Positions 8,850-18,580 are shown, counted from the stretch's first letter. The stretch is DNA of 64,000 nucleotides from Agrobacterium tumefaciens (GCF_017726655.1 NZ_CP072308.1:2300501-2364500); one strand, 5' to 3'. The notes: generated by a model from the letters alone, not told the origin. Numbers and translations: made by a program.

Positions 8850-9947
8850 ATGACCCCCTTTCTTCGTATTCTCGGCATAGAGACAAGCTGTGACGAAACC
8901 GCTGCATCCGTTGTGGTTCGGCACGCTGATGGGCGTGGCGAGATCGTCTCCGACGTCGTTTTGTCGCAGCTTGAGGAACACAGCGCCTATGGCGGCGTCG
9001 TGCCTGAAATCGCGGCGCGCGCCCATGTCGAGGCGCTTGACGCCCTCATCGAAGAGGCGCTGGAAAAAGCGGGAGTCACACTCGCCGATGTCGATGCCAT
9101 CGCCGCCACCTCCGGTCCCGGTCTGATCGGTGGCCTGTTGGTTGGGTTGATGACGGGCAAGGCGATTGCCAAGGCGGCAGGCAAGCCGCTCTACGCCATC
9201 AACCATCTGGAGGGGCATGCGCTGACGGCGCGGCTGACTGACGGTCTTTCTTTCCCTTACCTGATGCTCCTGGTCTCCGGTGGCCACACACAACTGGTAC
9301 TGGTGCGGGGCGTGGGCGACTATGAGCGCTGGGGCACCACCATCGATGACGCGCTCGGGGAAGCCTTCGACAAAACCGCAAAACTCCTGGGGCTACCCTA
9401 TCCGGGCGGGCCTGCGGTTGAAAAGGCGGCCGCGAAAGGCGACCCGAACCGCTTTCCGCTACCGCGTCCCATGGTCGGCGAAACACGTCTCGATTTCTCA
9501 TTCTCCGGTTTGAAGACGGCGGTGAGGCAGGCGGCGACGGCTATCGCACCGCTTTCAGAACAGGATATCGCCGATATATGCGCGTCCTTCCAGAAGGCTG
9601 TCTCACGCACTTTGAAAGACCGGATCGGCCGAGGTCTCCTGCGGTTCAAACAGGAGTTTCCGCAGCTCGAGACGATGCCTGCGCTCGTTGTGGCTGGCGG
9701 CGTCGCGGCGAATACCGAAATCCGCCAGACCTTGCAGTCGCTGTGCGATAGCAACGGCTTCCGCTTCATCGCGCCGCCCCACCGGCTGTGCACGGACAAT
9801 GCCGCGATGATCGCCTGGGCTGGGCTTGAGCGAATGGCTGATGGTCGAGACGCTGATCCGCTGGAAATCGCGCCACGCTCGCGCTGGCCGCTTGATGGCC
9901 GCGCGGAAACATTGATCGGTTTCGGCAAAAGGGGAGCCAAGGCGTGA
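8850..9947 (+). CDS. tsaD: tRNA threonylcarbamoyladenosine transferase TsaD
   Basis: Transfers the threonylcarbamoyl group to A37 of ANN-decoding tRNAs, working with TsaB and TsaE. The 365 residues carry the ASKHA ATPase start GIETSCDET and the metal-binding pair His119 and His123 in [11 protein letters not shown], followed by the SGGHTQL loop. Length and motifs are normal, so it should be active. The ATG at 8850 starts 73 bases from hemC, which is divergent. The stop overlaps the gpsA start (TGATG), so the two are coupled. Confidence 0.97.
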   Translation: MTPFLRILGIETSCDETAASVVVRHADGRGEIVSDVVLSQLEEHSAYGGVVPEIAARAHVEALDALIEEALEKAGVTLADVDAIAATSGPGLIGGLLVGLMTGKAIAKAAGKPLYAINHLEGHALTARLTDGLSFPYLMLLVSGGHTQLVLVRGVGDYERWGTTIDDALGEAFDKTAKLLGLPYPGGPAVEKAAAKGDPNRFPLPRPMVGETRLDFSFSGLKTAVRQAATAIAPLSEQDIADICASFQKAVSRTLKDRIGRGLLRFKQEFPQLETMPALVVAGGVAANTEIRQTLQSLCDSNGFRFIAPPHRLCTDNAAMIAWAGLERMADGRDADPLEIAPRSRWPLDGRAETLIGFGKRGAKA

Positions 9948-10930
9948 TGCAGCGCGAAAAAATCGTCATCATAGGTGCCGGGGCCTTCGGAACCGCTCTC
10001 GCCGTCGTCATCGCTCTGGAGAACCGGCACGATGTGACCCTGCTTGGCCGAGACCCGTCACTGATGGCTGACCTGACCAGCGACCGCGTGCACGATGCGG
10101 CGCTGCCAGGCGTCGAGCTGCCGGACACGCTTCAATTTTCCGCCGAGCCGGATGTCCTCTCCGATGCCGGCATCGTGCTTTTCGCCATGCCTTCCCAATC
10201 TCACGCGGATGCGGCCCGTCATTACGGCCCCTATCTGGCTGATCAGTCGCTTATTGTCACCTGCGCCAAGGGCATCGACCGCAGTTCTGGTCGCCTGTTG
10301 ACGGCATTGCTCGAAGCGGAATTGCCGCATCATCCTATTGGCGTGCTTTCGGGTCCGGGCTTTGCTGCTGATATTGCCCGCGGCCTGCCGACGGCCATGG
10401 CAATTGCAGCTGATGACGCCGCGATCGCGGAACGGCTGGCAACATCGATTTCCGGCCGGACCTTTCGGCTTTATGCCTCGACCGACCGTATCGGCGTGCA
10501 ACTGGGCGGGGCGCTGAAGAACGTGCTTGCCATTGCCGCTGGCATTGTCGAAGGGGCGGGCCTTGGCGATTCTGCCCGCGCGGCGCTGATTTCGCGTGGG
10601 CTCGCGGAAATGTCGCGGCTGGTCGTTGCGATGGGCGGCAAGGCGGATACGGTGCGCGGGCTCTCGGGTTTGGGCGATCTGGTTCTGACCGCGACGAGCC
10701 ATCAGTCCCGTAATCTTCGCTTCGGGATCGCCCTGGGCGAGGGCAAGGGCAAGGATATGTCCGGCGGGCTGGTCGAGGGCGCTTATGCGGCAGCCGTCGC
10801 TGCCCGGCTTGCACATCAGTACGGTGTCGAGATGCCCGTCACCGAAGCCGTGGCTGCCATTATCGACGGCAATCTCGATGTGGCGAGCGCCATGCAACAA
10901 TTGATGACGCGGCCCATCACCACCGAGTGA
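9947..10930 (+). CDS. gpsA: NAD(P)+-dependent glycerol-3-phosphate dehydrogenase
   Basis: Reduces dihydroxyacetone phosphate to sn-glycerol 3-phosphate for phospholipid synthesis. The 327-residue protein has the Rossmann motif [10 protein letters not shown] near the N-terminus and the catalytic Lys region [15 protein letters not shown], with [14 protein letters not shown] further on. The start is either the ATG at 9947, which overlaps the tsaD stop, or the GTG directly before it at 9944; I prefer the ATG. The neighbours tsaD, yciI and EVE in the same direction are commonly linked in Rhizobiales. Confidence 0.96.
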   Translation: MQREKIVIIGAGAFGTALAVVIALENRHDVTLLGRDPSLMADLTSDRVHDAALPGVELPDTLQFSAEPDVLSDAGIVLFAMPSQSHADAARHYGPYLADQSLIVTCAKGIDRSSGRLLTALLEAELPHHPIGVLSGPGFAADIARGLPTAMAIAADDAAIAERLATSISGRTFRLYASTDRIGVQLGGALKNVLAIAAGIVEGAGLGDSARAALISRGLAEMSRLVVAMGGKADTVRGLSGLGDLVLTATSHQSRNLRFGIALGEGKGKDMSGGLVEGAYAAAVAARLAHQYGVEMPVTEAVAAIIDGNLDVASAMQQLMTRPITTE

Positions 10931-10956
10931 GCGTGGGGCGGTCGCCTAGGATTCAC

Positions 10957-10999
10957 GCATGTTACGCTCCCGAAACGCCAATCGCTTTGGGAAACATGC
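10957..10999. repeat. nested palindromic intergenic repeat
   Basis: Between gpsA and the YciI gene the outer arms GCATGTT (10957-10963) and AACATGC (10993-10999) enclose inner arms TCCCGAA (10968-10974) and TTTGGGA (10986-10992), which pair with one G-U. The whole forms a two-step hairpin just before the AAGGAG ribosome-binding site of the next gene. From memory it resembles the short palindromic intergenic repeats with an AGCATGTT core that occur many times in Rhizobiaceae genomes. The family assignment is not verified. Confidence 0.6.
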
Positions 11000-11017
11000 T
11001 CTAGCAAGGAGACGAAA

Positions 11018-11311
11018 ATGCTGTTTGCCTTTATCTGCAAGGACAAGCCCGGCCATCTGAACGTGCGCATGGAGACCCGCCCGGCGCATCTGGAGCATCT
11101 GAACAAACTCAATGCGGAAGGCACCCTGAAGATTGCCGGCCCGTTTCTGGATGCCGAAGGAAAGCCGAATGGCAGCCTCGTCATCGTGGAGGCGGCCGAT
11201 ATCGAGGCGGCGAAGGCGCTCGCCGATGCCGATCCCTATGCCAAGGCCGGCCTGTTCGAGAGCGTTGATGTAAAGCCCTATAACTGGGTCTTCAATAATC
11301 CGGGAGCGTGA
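11018..11311 (+). CDS. YciI family protein
   Basis: A 97-residue ferredoxin-like-fold protein of the YCII-related domain family. It begins with FAFICKDKPGHLNVRMETRP, and the conserved His in RPAHLEHLNKL (about residues 24-34) is a putative active-site residue. A second conserved block is DADPYAKAGLFESVDVKPYNWV at the end. No reaction is established for most members. AAGGAG precedes the ATG at good spacing. The gene sits seven bases before the EVE gene and is probably co-transcribed with it. Confidence 0.92.
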   Translation: MLFAFICKDKPGHLNVRMETRPAHLEHLNKLNAEGTLKIAGPFLDAEGKPNGSLVIVEAADIEAAKALADADPYAKAGLFESVDVKPYNWVFNNPGA

Positions 11312-11317
11312 TCTGGC

Positions 11318-11761
11318 ATGGCGAATTATTGGCTTTACAAGTCCGAGCCGTTCAAATGGTCCTGGGAAATGCAGAAGGCCAAGGGCGAGGCCGGTGAAGA
11401 ATGGACCGGTGTGCGCAATTATCAGGCCCGCAACAACATGCGCGCCATGAAGATTGGCGACAAAGGCTTCTTTTATCATTCCAATGAAGGGCTGGATGTC
11501 GTCGGCATCGTCGAAGTCTGCGCGCTGTCGCACCCGGACTCAACGGCCGAAGGCGACCCGAAGTGGGACTGCGTGGATATTCGCGCCGTGTGCGACATGC
11601 CGCAGCCGGTGTCCCTCAAGGATGTCAAAGCCAATCCGAAACTGGCGCAGATGTCCCTGGTCACCTCAATGCGGCTCTCCGTCCAGCCGGTTACGGAAGA
11701 GGAATATCTTGAGGTCTGCCGCATGGGCGGGCTGAACAACCCTCCGAAATCCCCGGATTGA
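11318..11761 (+). CDS. EVE domain-containing protein
   Basis: A 147-residue single-domain EVE protein of the PUA/YTH-like superfamily (thymocyte nuclear protein 1 type). It opens with YWLYKSEPFKWSWE and contains GVRNYQARNNMRAMKIGDKGFFYHSN, the usual binding-pocket region. EVE domains are thought to bind modified bases, for example modified cytosine. Fused copies occur in restriction systems, but stand-alone ones like this are common housekeeping genes in Alphaproteobacteria. No restriction or defence gene adjoins it, so I do not infer a defence role. Confidence 0.93.
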   Translation: MANYWLYKSEPFKWSWEMQKAKGEAGEEWTGVRNYQARNNMRAMKIGDKGFFYHSNEGLDVVGIVEVCALSHPDSTAEGDPKWDCVDIRAVCDMPQPVSLKDVKANPKLAQMSLVTSMRLSVQPVTEEEYLEVCRMGGLNNPPKSPD

Positions 11762-11768
11762 CGCCTCG

Positions 11769-12413
11769 GTGAGGACCGATCCCGAACGCTTCATCCTCGA
11801 CAATACCGGCATCATGCATCCCCCGCATGTGCCGGAACTCTCCCTTCATCTCGCCACCGAAGCGCACGACCTCTGGCTGAAGACGGAGGAGGAGCTGGAA
11901 GAGATCGGTCTGCCGCCGCCCTTCTGGGCCTTTGCCTGGGCAGGCGGGCAGGGGCTTGCCCGGTATGTGCTCGATCATCCTGAATGCGTGAGCGGCAGGC
12001 GTGTAGTGGATTTTGCCAGCGGCTCCGGGCTGGTTGCCATTGCGGCTGCGAAGGCCGGTGCGGCGACGGTGCTTGCCGCCGATATAGATCCGTGGACGGA
12101 AACAGCTGTTCGGATGAATGCAGGGCTGAACGGCGTTGATATCGGCTTTACGGGTGCCGATCTGATCGGTCGCCGCATCGAGGCCGATGTTCTGCTGGCG
12201 GGAGATGTCTTCTATGACCGGACCTTCGCCGATCTTCTCGTGCCCTGGTTCGTCGAGCTCACAGAAGCGGGCGTCAGCGTTATCGTCGGCGACCCGGGCA
12301 GGGCCTACCTGCCGAAACAGCGGCTTGAGGCGCTTGCCACCTATCAGGTGGCCGTCAGCCGCGCCCTTGAGGACAGCGAAGTGAAGAAGACGACGGTGTG
12401 GCGTTTCATTTGA
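11769..12413 (+). CDS. METTL20-type protein lysine methyltransferase (ETF-beta / L7/L12 family)
   Basis: A 214-residue seven-beta-strand methyltransferase. The S-adenosylmethionine loop is DFASGSGLVAI at residues 81-91. The features shared with METTL20 (ETF-beta lysine methyltransferase) are FWAFAWAGGQ at 52-61, the acidic GDVFYD at 145-150 and GDPGR at 174-178, with a C-terminal TTVWRF. An A. tumefaciens homologue is reported to methylate both ribosomal protein L7/L12 and ETF-beta, and this is likely the same gene. The start is a GTG at 11769 with no clear ribosome-binding site. An internal ATG at 11814 is the alternative. It starts eight bases after the EVE gene. Confidence 0.88.
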   Translation: MRTDPERFILDNTGIMHPPHVPELSLHLATEAHDLWLKTEEELEEIGLPPPFWAFAWAGGQGLARYVLDHPECVSGRRVVDFASGSGLVAIAAAKAGAATVLAADIDPWTETAVRMNAGLNGVDIGFTGADLIGRRIEADVLLAGDVFYDRTFADLLVPWFVELTEAGVSVIVGDPGRAYLPKQRLEALATYQVAVSRALEDSEVKKTTVWRFI

Positions 12414-12782
12414 TCAGGGCCTGATGACGCAGACGCCGTGTTCGTAGGCGCAGGCATCCCGCGCGGTTTCAGCGCTGATGGTCATGATCTTTGCCTTGGG
12501 CGCCAACAAAGAGCGGTAGCCGTCTGTGGCGATCTGCCGGGATATCCCGCTGCCGACCGCGAAATAATTGCCATTGCCTCTGACCCTCAGGGCGGAAATG
12601 CCTCCGACGTAAGTGCCGCCGGGGAGCGTGGAGGGGAGGCCATCGGTCGAAAAACTTACCTGCGACTGACGATATGTAGTATAGTTCCGGCTATGAAAAT
12701 CGCCTGCCGCGGCGGGTTGCAGGGAGACTGAAATCCCGCCTGCGACCATCATGATCAGGGCGACGATTTGATGCTGTAACAT
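12414..12782 (-). CDS. small secreted protein, function unknown
   Basis: About 122 residues. The N-terminus has a hydrophobic signal peptide (IVALIMMVAGGISVSL) ending in PAAAG, so the mature part should be periplasmic or exported. The mature protein is rich in Ser, Thr, Tyr and Gly and has two Cys near the C-terminus (DACAYEHGVCVIRP) that could form a disulphide. I do not recognise a family. The ATG at 12782 has GGAG ten bases upstream, while the in-frame ATG at 12791 would have it only one base away. Its stop codon directly abuts that of the methyltransferase on the other strand. Confidence 0.68.
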   Translation of the reverse strand: MLQHQIVALIMMVAGGISVSLQPAAAGDFHSRNYTTYRQSQVSFSTDGLPSTLPGGTYVGGISALRVRGNGNYFAVGSGISRQIATDGYRSLLAPKAKIMTISAETARDACAYEHGVCVIRP

Positions 12783-12838
12783 GAGCTTCATGCTCCGGAT
12801 TTACACGTTAACAATTGGTAAATTACACCTTTTCGGAA

Positions 12839-12846
12839 TTACGTAA
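12839..12846. promoter_or_regulatory. TTACGTAA palindrome upstream of sdhC
   Basis: An 8-base perfect palindrome lies in the AT-rich 299-base region before sdhC. The same core occurs in the inverted repeat at the mdh promoter (18533-18548). A TTGACA hexamer, a possible -35 element, lies 50 bases downstream at 12896-12901, without a clear -10 match. The regulator is unknown. Confidence 0.4.
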
Positions 12847-12925
12847 AGGTAAATATTTTCGGGGTGTAAATCTTGGAAATGTTGGATTTTTTATTTTGAC
12901 ACAAAAAAATGCTAAAAAAGTGAAC

Positions 12926-13081
12926 GCACCAATCGATTAAATTCGAAACGGCCATGAAATATGCTTGTGGTGACGCGCCCATGTGATTAAACGTCGCGGT
13001 TGGTGCAATGCACATTCCTTCGTCATGTGCTGTTGCTTGGGGGCGCCCTTCGGGCGCACGGGAAAACGCCGCGAGGTTCTG
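12926..13081 (+). promoter_or_regulatory. putative structured 5' leader of sdhCDAB
   Basis: GCACCAA at 12926-12932 and TTGGTGC at 13000-13006 are complementary and would close a 67-base domain. Downstream, GCGCCC (13043-13048) and GGGCGC (13052-13057) form a tight 6-bp hairpin about 25 bases before the sdhC ATG. No known riboswitch class is recognised. The structure is drawn by eye and no transcription start is known. Confidence 0.35.
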
Positions 13082-13474
13082 ATGGCGAATGTGACAAATA
13101 ACCGGCCTCTGTCGCCGCATCTTCAAATTTACAAGCCGATTCCGACGATGGTGGCCTCCATCATCCACCGTGTCACCGGCGGTGCGCTGTATTTCGGCAC
13201 GCTCCTTGTTGCCTGGTGGCTGATCGCGCTTGCGTCCGGTCCCGCCTATTACGACTGGGTGAGCTGGGCGATGGGCACGATCATCGGCAAGATCATCCTG
13301 ATCGGTTATACATGGGCGCTGGTCCACCACATGATCGGCGGCCTGCGCCACTTGATGTGGGACCTCGGGCACGGCTTCGAGAAGCACTTCACCACCAAGC
13401 TGGCGAAGGCCTCCTTCGTGGCGTCGATCTGTCTGACCGCGCTGATCTGGATCATCGTCCTGATCGTGCGCTGA
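13082..13474 (+). CDS. sdhC: succinate dehydrogenase cytochrome b556 subunit
   Basis: Membrane anchor subunit of complex II, binding heme b and ubiquinone. It has 130 residues with three hydrophobic helices. The family motifs are [12 protein letters not shown] (8-19), SIIHRVTGG (26-34), where the Ser/Arg pair contacts quinone, and [13 protein letters not shown] (82-94) containing the likely heme ligand. The start at 13082 matches the family N-terminus; the open frame runs on to 12983 but the added residues are Cys/Arg-rich and unlike SdhC. It is the first gene of sdhCDAB. Confidence 0.95.
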   Translation: MANVTNNRPLSPHLQIYKPIPTMVASIIHRVTGGALYFGTLLVAWWLIALASGPAYYDWVSWAMGTIIGKIILIGYTWALVHHMIGGLRHLMWDLGHGFEKHFTTKLAKASFVASICLTALIWIIVLIVR

Positions 13475-13485
13475 GGAGATACTTT

Positions 13486-13866
13486 ATGGATATGCGTACA
13501 CCTCTCGGTAAGGTTCGCGGTCTCGGCTCCGCCAAGGAAGGCACCGACCATTTCTGGCGCCAGCGCCTGACGGCTGTTTCGAACATTCCGCTGTTGACCT
13601 TTTTTGTTGTCTTCCTGATCAAATATGCCGGCGCGCCCTATCCGGAAGTTGTCGCGGCACTCTCCAATCCGCTTGTCGCGGTGATCATGGCTCTGGTGCT
13701 GGTTTCCGGCCTCATCCACATGAAGCTCGGCATGCAGGTGATCATCGAAGACTATATTCACGCCGAAGTTTCGAAACTCGTTCTTCTGATGCTGAATACA
13801 TTTTTCGCGATCCTCATCGGTGGCCTGTCGATCTTCGCCATCCTGAAAATCGCATTCGTAGGATAA
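13486..13866 (+). CDS. sdhD: succinate dehydrogenase hydrophobic anchor subunit
   Basis: Second membrane anchor of complex II. The 126-residue protein has three transmembrane helices and the motif [20 protein letters not shown] near residues 12-31, typical of alphaproteobacterial SdhD. The region [15 protein letters not shown] at about 78-92 includes the probable heme ligand and quinone-site Asp-Tyr pair. The ATG at 13486 follows GAGGAG nine bases upstream. It lies 11 bases after sdhC and seven before sdhA. Confidence 0.95.
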   Translation: MDMRTPLGKVRGLGSAKEGTDHFWRQRLTAVSNIPLLTFFVVFLIKYAGAPYPEVVAALSNPLVAVIMALVLVSGLIHMKLGMQVIIEDYIHAEVSKLVLLMLNTFFAILIGGLSIFAILKIAFVG

Positions 13867-13873
13867 GTTCGCC

Positions 13874-15715
13874 ATGGCTTCGATCAGTTCACCTTCCCAG
13901 AATGGCAAGGCCTATACCTATGTCGATCACTCCTATGACGTGATCGTCGTGGGCGCCGGTGGTGCCGGTCTGCGCGCCACGCTCGGCATGGCCGAGCAGG
14001 GTTTCAAGACCGCCTGCATCACCAAGGTTTTCCCGACACGCTCCCATACGGTCGCGGCACAGGGCGGTATTGCCGCATCGCTCACCAATATGACGCCCGA
14101 CTGTTGGCAGTGGCACCTTTACGACACCGTGAAGGGCTCCGACTGGCTCGGTGATGTTGACGCGATGCAATATCTCGCCATGGAAGCGCCGAAGGCGGTC
14201 TATGAGCTCGAGCATTACGGCGTGCCCTTCTCGCGTAACGAAGAAGGTAAGATCTACCAGCGCCCGTTCGGTGGCCACATGCAGAATTATGGCGAAGGTC
14301 CGCCGGTGCAGCGCACCTGTGCCGCCGCCGACCGTACCGGCCACGCCATTCTGCACACGCTTTATGGCCAGTCGCTGCGCAACAATGCGGAATTCTTCAT
14401 CGAATATTTCGCGCTCGACCTCATCATGGCGCCGGATGGCCGCTGCACCGGCGTCGTTGCCTGGAACCTCGATGACGGCACCATTCACCGCTTCGCCGCC
14501 AAGATGGTGGTGCTGGCGACTGGTGGTTACGGCCGCGCCTATTTCTCGGCGACGTCTGCCCACACCTGCACCGGCGACGGTGGCGGCATGATCGCCCGTG
14601 CGGGACTGCCGCTTCAGGACATGGAATTTGTGCAGTTCCATCCAACCGGCATTTATGGCGCAGGCTGCCTCATTACCGAAGGCGCGCGCGGCGAAGGCGG
14701 TTATCTCGTCAACTCCGAAGGCGAGCGCTTCATGGAGCGTTATGCGCCTTCCGCGAAGGACCTTGCCTCCCGTGACGTTGTCTCCCGCTGCATGACGATG
14801 GAAATCCGTGAAGGCCGCGGCGTCGGCAAGAACAAGGACCACATCTTCCTGCATCTCGATCACCTCGATCCGGCGATCCTGCATGAGCGTCTTCCGGGCA
14901 TTTCCGAAAGCGCGAAGATTTTTGCAGGCGTCGACGTGACGCGCGAGCCGATCCCGGTTCTGCCGACGGTTCACTACAATATGGGCGGCATTCCCACGAA
15001 CTACTGGGGTGAAGTGCTGAACGCCAATGCTGACAATCCCGAGCGTATCGCGCCCGGCCTGATGGCGGTAGGCGAAGCCGGTTGCGCCTCGGTTCACGGC
15101 GCTAACCGCCTCGGCTCCAACTCGCTGATCGACCTCGTGGTCTTCGGTCGTGCCGCCGCCATTCGTGCCGCCCAGGTCATCAATCGTGACGAGGCGATTC
15201 CCGCTCTCGATACGGCTGCCTGCGACAGGATCATGGAGCGCTTCGACAGCCTGCGTTACGCCAACGGCTCGACGCCGACGGCGGTGCTGCGCGACAAGAT
15301 GCAGCGCGCCATGCAGGACGACGCGGCCGTGTTCCGCACCCAGGAATCGCTCGAAAGCGGCTGCCGCCGTTTGTCCGCGATCTGGAAGGAACTGCCCGAC
15401 GTCAAGGTCACCGACCGCTCGATGGTCTGGAATTCCGATCTGGTCGAAACCCTCGAGCTGCATAACCTCATGGCCAATGCCATCACCACGGTCTACGGCG
15501 CGGAAGCGCGTAAGGAAAGCCGCGGTTCGCATGCCCGCGAGGATTTCGTCGACGGTCCGTTCGGCGGTCGCGACGATGTGAACTGGCGTAAGCATACGCT
15601 TGCCTGGGTTAACCCGGAAGGCGACGTAACGCTCGATTATCGTCCGGTTCACACCGACCTCATCGCCGACGGCATCGATCCGAAAAAGATCGAGCCGAAG
15701 GCGCGCGTCTACTGA
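13874..15715 (+). CDS. sdhA: succinate dehydrogenase flavoprotein subunit
   Basis: Oxidises succinate to fumarate with covalently bound FAD on the cytoplasmic side of the membrane. The 613-residue protein has the GAGGAGLRA dinucleotide loop (27-35) and [10 protein letters not shown], whose His58 is the FAD attachment site. The active-site region [12 protein letters not shown] and the capping-domain [16 protein letters not shown] block are present. Length and motifs are complete. The antisense strand is open for 841 codons across this gene and sdhB, which is a codon-usage artefact. Confidence 0.98.
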   Translation: MASISSPSQNGKAYTYVDHSYDVIVVGAGGAGLRATLGMAEQGFKTACITKVFPTRSHTVAAQGGIAASLTNMTPDCWQWHLYDTVKGSDWLGDVDAMQYLAMEAPKAVYELEHYGVPFSRNEEGKIYQRPFGGHMQNYGEGPPVQRTCAAADRTGHAILHTLYGQSLRNNAEFFIEYFALDLIMAPDGRCTGVVAWNLDDGTIHRFAAKMVVLATGGYGRAYFSATSAHTCTGDGGGMIARAGLPLQDMEFVQFHPTGIYGAGCLITEGARGEGGYLVNSEGERFMERYAPSAKDLASRDVVSRCMTMEIREGRGVGKNKDHIFLHLDHLDPAILHERLPGISESAKIFAGVDVTREPIPVLPTVHYNMGGIPTNYWGEVLNANADNPERIAPGLMAVGEAGCASVHGANRLGSNSLIDLVVFGRAAAIRAAQVINRDEAIPALDTAACDRIMERFDSLRYANGSTPTAVLRDKMQRAMQDDAAVFRTQESLESGCRRLSAIWKELPDVKVTDRSMVWNSDLVETLELHNLMANAITTVYGAEARKESRGSHAREDFVDGPFGGRDDVNWRKHTLAWVNPEGDVTLDYRPVHTDLIADGIDPKKIEPKARVY

Positions 15716-15730
15716 TTTGAGGAACTGGAT

Positions 15731-16510
15731 ATGGTTGAACTCGCTCTCCCCAAGAATTCCCAGATCAACGAAGGCAAGGTCTGGCCGAAGCCTGATGGCG
15801 CCAAGAATGTGCGCGAATACCGCATCTATCGCTGGAACCCGGATGACGGCCAGAACCCGCGTATCGACACCTTTTACATCGATGTCGATGATTGCGGGCC
15901 GATGGTTCTCGATGCGCTTCTCTACATCAAGAATAATATCGACCCGACGCTGACGCTGCGCCGTTCCTGCCGCGAAGGCATTTGTGGTTCCTGCGCGATG
16001 AATATCGACGGTACCAATACGCTCGCCTGCACCAAGGGCATGGAGGAGATCAACGGCACGGTGAAGGTTTATCCGCTGCCGCATATGCCTGTCGTGAAGG
16101 ACCTTGTTCCCGACCTGTCGAACTTCTACGCCCAGCACCGGTCGATCGAACCCTGGCTGAAGACGGTTTCGCCGACGCCGGCCAAGGAATGGAAGCAGAG
16201 CCATGAGGACCGCCTGAAGCTGGACGGTCTTTATGAGTGCATTCTCTGCGCCTGCTGCTCCACCTCCTGTCCCAGCTACTGGTGGAATGGCGACCGTTAC
16301 CTCGGTCCCGCCGTTCTGCTGCAGGCCTATCGCTGGCTGATCGACAGTCGCGATGAGGCGACGGGCGAGCGTCTCGACAATCTCGAGGATCCGTTCCGTC
16401 TTTATCGCTGCCACACCATCATGAACTGCGCGCAGGCTTGCCCGAAGGGCTTGAACCCGGCCAAGGCGATCGCGGAAATCAAGAAGATGATGGTCGAACG
16501 CCGCGTCTGA
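15731..16510 (+). CDS. sdhB: succinate dehydrogenase iron-sulfur subunit
   Basis: Carries electrons from FAD to quinone. The 259 residues contain all three cluster-binding motifs: CREGICGSC plus a later Cys for [2Fe-2S], [12 protein letters not shown] for [4Fe-4S], and [14 protein letters not shown] for [3Fe-4S]/[4Fe-4S] binding. The tryptophan pair in [10 protein letters not shown] that helps form the quinone pocket is present. It is the last gene of sdhCDAB, 15 bases after sdhA, and is followed 29 bases later by a strong terminator. Confidence 0.98.
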   Translation: MVELALPKNSQINEGKVWPKPDGAKNVREYRIYRWNPDDGQNPRIDTFYIDVDDCGPMVLDALLYIKNNIDPTLTLRRSCREGICGSCAMNIDGTNTLACTKGMEEINGTVKVYPLPHMPVVKDLVPDLSNFYAQHRSIEPWLKTVSPTPAKEWKQSHEDRLKLDGLYECILCACCSTSCPSYWWNGDRYLGPAVLLQAYRWLIDSRDEATGERLDNLEDPFRLYRCHTIMNCAQACPKGLNPAKAIAEIKKMMVERRV

Positions 16511-16539
16511 AGGCGGATGCCCGAGGCCAGAAATCTAGC

Positions 16540-16569
16540 GGGCCGCGGTCTCGACCGCGGCCCTTTTTT
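16540..16569 (+). terminator. rho-independent terminator of sdhCDAB
   Basis: A GC-rich perfect inverted repeat, 16540-16550 paired with 16553-16563 (up to 11 bp, with the tip bases forming the loop), is followed by six T. This ends the sdh operon before the omp19-like gene. Confidence 0.93.
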
Positions 16570-16675
16570 CAACCCGGCGTGGGAAAATTCGGTAAAAATT
16601 GACCGAAATGGTAATTATCCCGGCCATCGCTTGCGCAAGATAAGGCTTTGGTAATAATTCAGCCTTCTTGTTTGA

Positions 16676-17257
<582 letters not shown>

Positions 17258-17349
17258 GCATGTCCGGTGTGGCCGGAATGTTCATTTTGCTCTAAGCCAT
17301 TCCATTCGTCGCGGGTGCCTCGTTGCGCCCGCGATCGAGGTGCTTTTCC

Positions 17350-18513
17350 ATGAAGCCATTGCCTGATTATAATCATAGTGTCGTTGAACAGCTCAACGCA
17401 TTGACGGCAGCTGGCACCCTGCAGGCTGATGCCGCACAGCTTGGCGTCGCGGCCCATCTCGACAGAATTCTCGCCGATCTGAAGGCCCGCAAGCCCGCCA
17501 AGAAAAAGAGCGCCCTTGGCTGGATGTTCGCCCGCAAGTCCGGCCCGGCAACGACGGTCAAGGGATTGTATGTCTATGGCAGCGTCGGCCGCGGCAAAAC
17601 CATGCTGATGGACATGTTCTACGAGATGGCGCCCGTCTCTTCCAAGCGGCGTTGCCATTTTCATGAGTTCATGGCCGACGTGCATAATCGCGTGCATGCG
17701 CACCGGCAGAAGCTGAAAAATGGTGAAACCAAGCAGGCCGATCCCATTCCGCCCGTTGCTGCCCAGCTTCTGGCGGAGGCGGAACTCCTGTGCTTCGACG
17801 AATTTTCCGTCACTGATATCGCCGACGCAATGATCCTTGCGCGGCTGTTCACCGAATTGTTCGCTCATGGCTGTACATTGGTAACAACCTCAAACGTCGT
17901 GCCTGACAATCTTTACAAGGACGGCCTCAATCGCGGCCTGTTCTTGCCCTTTGTTGATCTGCTGAAGAAATATGTTGACGTGGTGACGCTGGACAGCCCA
18001 ACCGATTATCGGATGGAGAAGCTGGAGAGCCTGCCGGTCTACGTGACTCCGCTCGATGGCGCAGCGGATCAGGCCATGGACATGGCCTGGCGGCATATGA
18101 CTGGCGGCCATCTCGTCGCTCCAACTGAAATCCCCATGAAGGGCCGCTCCATTCTCGTGCCGCGCGCCAGCGGCCGGGTCGCCCGTTTTTCCTTTTCCGA
18201 TCTCTGTGAAAAGCCGCTGGGAGCTTCCGACTTCCTTGCCATCGCCAACAGGTTCGATACGATCTTCATAGACCACATTCCGTTGCTGAATGCCGACAAG
18301 CGCAACGAAACCAAGCGCTTTATCATCCTCATCGATGCGCTCTATGATCATAGCGTCAGGCTTTTCGCCTCTGCCGCTGCCATGCCGGAAGATCTCCTTG
18401 GAAAGCGCAAGGGTACGGAGGGTTTTGAGTTCGATCGCACAGCGTCGCGGCTTTTTGAGATGCGTAGCGCCGATTATCTAGCACTACCTCAAGAAAAACG
18501 GCAGAAAGTTTGA
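17350..18513 (+). CDS. zapE: cell division protein ZapE (AFG1-like ATPase)
   Basis: AAA-type ATPase of the AFG1/ZapE family, 387 residues. ZapE interacts with FtsZ and is needed under stress in E. coli; mitochondrial AFG1 helps turn over respiratory-complex subunits. Walker A is GSVGRGKT at 77-84, preceded by KGLYVYG, and the Walker B region is LLCFDEFSVTDIADAM. The start at 17350 follows GAGG nine bases upstream; a further ATG at 17323 gives an Arg/Cys-rich extension. Its stop codon overlaps the putative -35 box of mdh. Confidence 0.95.
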   Translation: MKPLPDYNHSVVEQLNALTAAGTLQADAAQLGVAAHLDRILADLKARKPAKKKSALGWMFARKSGPATTVKGLYVYGSVGRGKTMLMDMFYEMAPVSSKRRCHFHEFMADVHNRVHAHRQKLKNGETKQADPIPPVAAQLLAEAELLCFDEFSVTDIADAMILARLFTELFAHGCTLVTTSNVVPDNLYKDGLNRGLFLPFVDLLKKYVDVVTLDSPTDYRMEKLESLPVYVTPLDGAADQAMDMAWRHMTGGHLVAPTEIPMKGRSILVPRASGRVARFSFSDLCEKPLGASDFLAIANRFDTIFIDHIPLLNADKRNETKRFIILIDALYDHSVRLFASAAAMPEDLLGKRKGTEGFEFDRTASRLFEMRSADYLALPQEKRQKV

Positions 18514-18548
18514 CACTTTCGTGACGCATTGTCTTACGTTTACGTAAG
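18510..18548 (+). promoter_or_regulatory. putative mdh-suc operon promoter with operator-like inverted repeat
   Basis: TTGACA at 18510-18515, overlapping the zapE stop, is followed after 17 bases by CTTACG at 18533-18538, a plausible -35/-10 pair with a weak -10. The -10 lies inside the inverted repeat CTTACGT-TT-ACGTAAG (18533-18548). A protein bound there would block polymerase. Promoter function is inferred. Confidence 0.5.
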
Positions 18549-18580
18549 AAAATAATGATCTAAACGATTGAAAACACTGA

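Noticed and set aside
11318..11761. EVE-domain protein as part of a modification-dependent restriction system.
   Set aside because: No nuclease, helicase or methylase partner of such systems is nearby; stand-alone EVE genes of this type are housekeeping in Alphaproteobacteria.
13889..16414. An 841-codon open frame antisense to sdhA and sdhB.
   Set aside because: It lies exactly over two confirmed genes, its protein has no recognisable motif, and GC-rich codon usage keeps the mirrored frame free of stops.
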